NCBI GenBank assembly: GCA_910587765.1
Contig: CAJUNR010000030.1
Span: forward strand, 1-58,251
DNA length: 58,251 bases
Origin: an uncultured Lachnospiraceae bacterium
Lineage (GTDB): Bacteria > Bacillota > Clostridia > Lachnospirales > Lachnospiraceae
Reading direction: 5' to 3'
The notes under the pieces were generated by a model. The model was not told the origin of the DNA. It saw only the letters and a list, made by a program, of their open reading frames with translations, and did not search any database. Below, one piece after another: positions 58,138 through 58,251 of this stretch; position 1 is the stretch's first letter; every line of letters begins with the position of its first letter. Both the position numbers and the translations under genes were made by a program.

Positions 58138-58251
58138 TCAGCTATTCGCTTCTCTGCCGTTGGTTCATTTCTGCCGTGCTTCCACTTGACTGGAAGCTGG
58201 AAGCCGCCCTTTTACACCGGGCAGAACTGAAACGCTGTACCGAGTGCGGCG

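Noticed and set aside
58141..58251. Cys-containing plus-strand frame at the right edge (ending RCTECG)
   Set aside because: It is cut by the window, has no start codon and cannot be assigned.
1..58251. CRISPR arrays, rRNA genes, IS elements, replication origin
   Set aside because: No regular short repeat-spacer series, no transposase motifs and no DnaA-box cluster or iterons were seen on reading both strands.

Overview
The window reads as chromosomal DNA from a spore-forming, fairly GC-rich member of the Bacillota, most likely a gut-type Lachnospiraceae/Clostridia. The reasons are a gerA-type germination operon, a SipL-like spore morphogenesis protein (SPOCS repeats plus LysM), sigma-54, a CarD-family regulator, FeoAB, an FtsW-type protein paired with PadR, strong AGGAGG ribosome binding sites and sigma-A promoters with 17-base spacers. 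No insertion sequence, CRISPR array or rRNA was seen. The only tRNA is a tRNA-Pro(UGG) cut by the left edge.

Layout. 1-2.0 kb: tRNA-Pro, an unexplained leftward transcription unit, and rpoN. 2.1-10.2 kb: an accessory cluster of mostly unrecognised proteins. It holds a distant paralogue pair (2148 and 4454), a PD-(D/E)XK-like protein, a PPP-type phosphoesterase, two tandem soluble proteins resembling a MotA cytoplasmic segment joined to a FliG C-terminal domain, and a winged-helix protein. 10.3-19.6 kb: a lipoprotein, then a long leftward operon from one near-consensus promoter. It looks like a rearranged dlt system: adenylation enzyme, carrier protein, MBOAT, asparagine synthase, membrane-anchored Ig/transglutaminase protein, Asp/Glu racemase and SGNH protein. 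19.7-23.2 kb: a small conserved protein, CvfB, an acyl-ACP thioesterase, a 40-residue membrane peptide, an XRE regulator and MgtC. 23.3-33.3 kb: an IbrA/IbrB pair followed by a type I restriction-modification locus. Its hsdS carries two identical target-recognition halves (506-bp perfect direct repeat), and the locus also holds a partial hsdS, a DUF1016 nuclease and a winged-helix remnant. 33.5-38.4 kb: FtsW-like/PadR cassette, DUF2284, MATE, DUF1934 and small proteins. 38.4-44.6 kb: germination operon (GerA plus a GerB-GerC fusion), ispE, sipL and prcB. 44.7-49.5 kb: malQ, plsC, ddl, murF. 49.5-54.0 kb: CarD, a candidate small RNA, feoAB and a thioredoxin reductase-like gene. 54.0-58.25 kb: a more AT-rich accessory segment with two GNAT acetyltransferases, HxlR and a radical SAM protein, lying between phage and integrase fragments.

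How the genes work together. The 10.9-19.5 kb operon can be read as one pathway. An amino acid is activated by the adenylation enzyme, loaded on the carrier protein, passed across the membrane by the MBOAT and SGNH pair and attached to a surface polymer, with the racemase and amidotransferase shaping the substrate. The hsd locus looks capable of changing DNA specificity by recombination. The 6.5-8.5 kb pair suggests that flagellar motor-type domains have been reused outside a flagellum. These are inferences from sequence reading alone. No database search was run, and family names come from recognised motifs.
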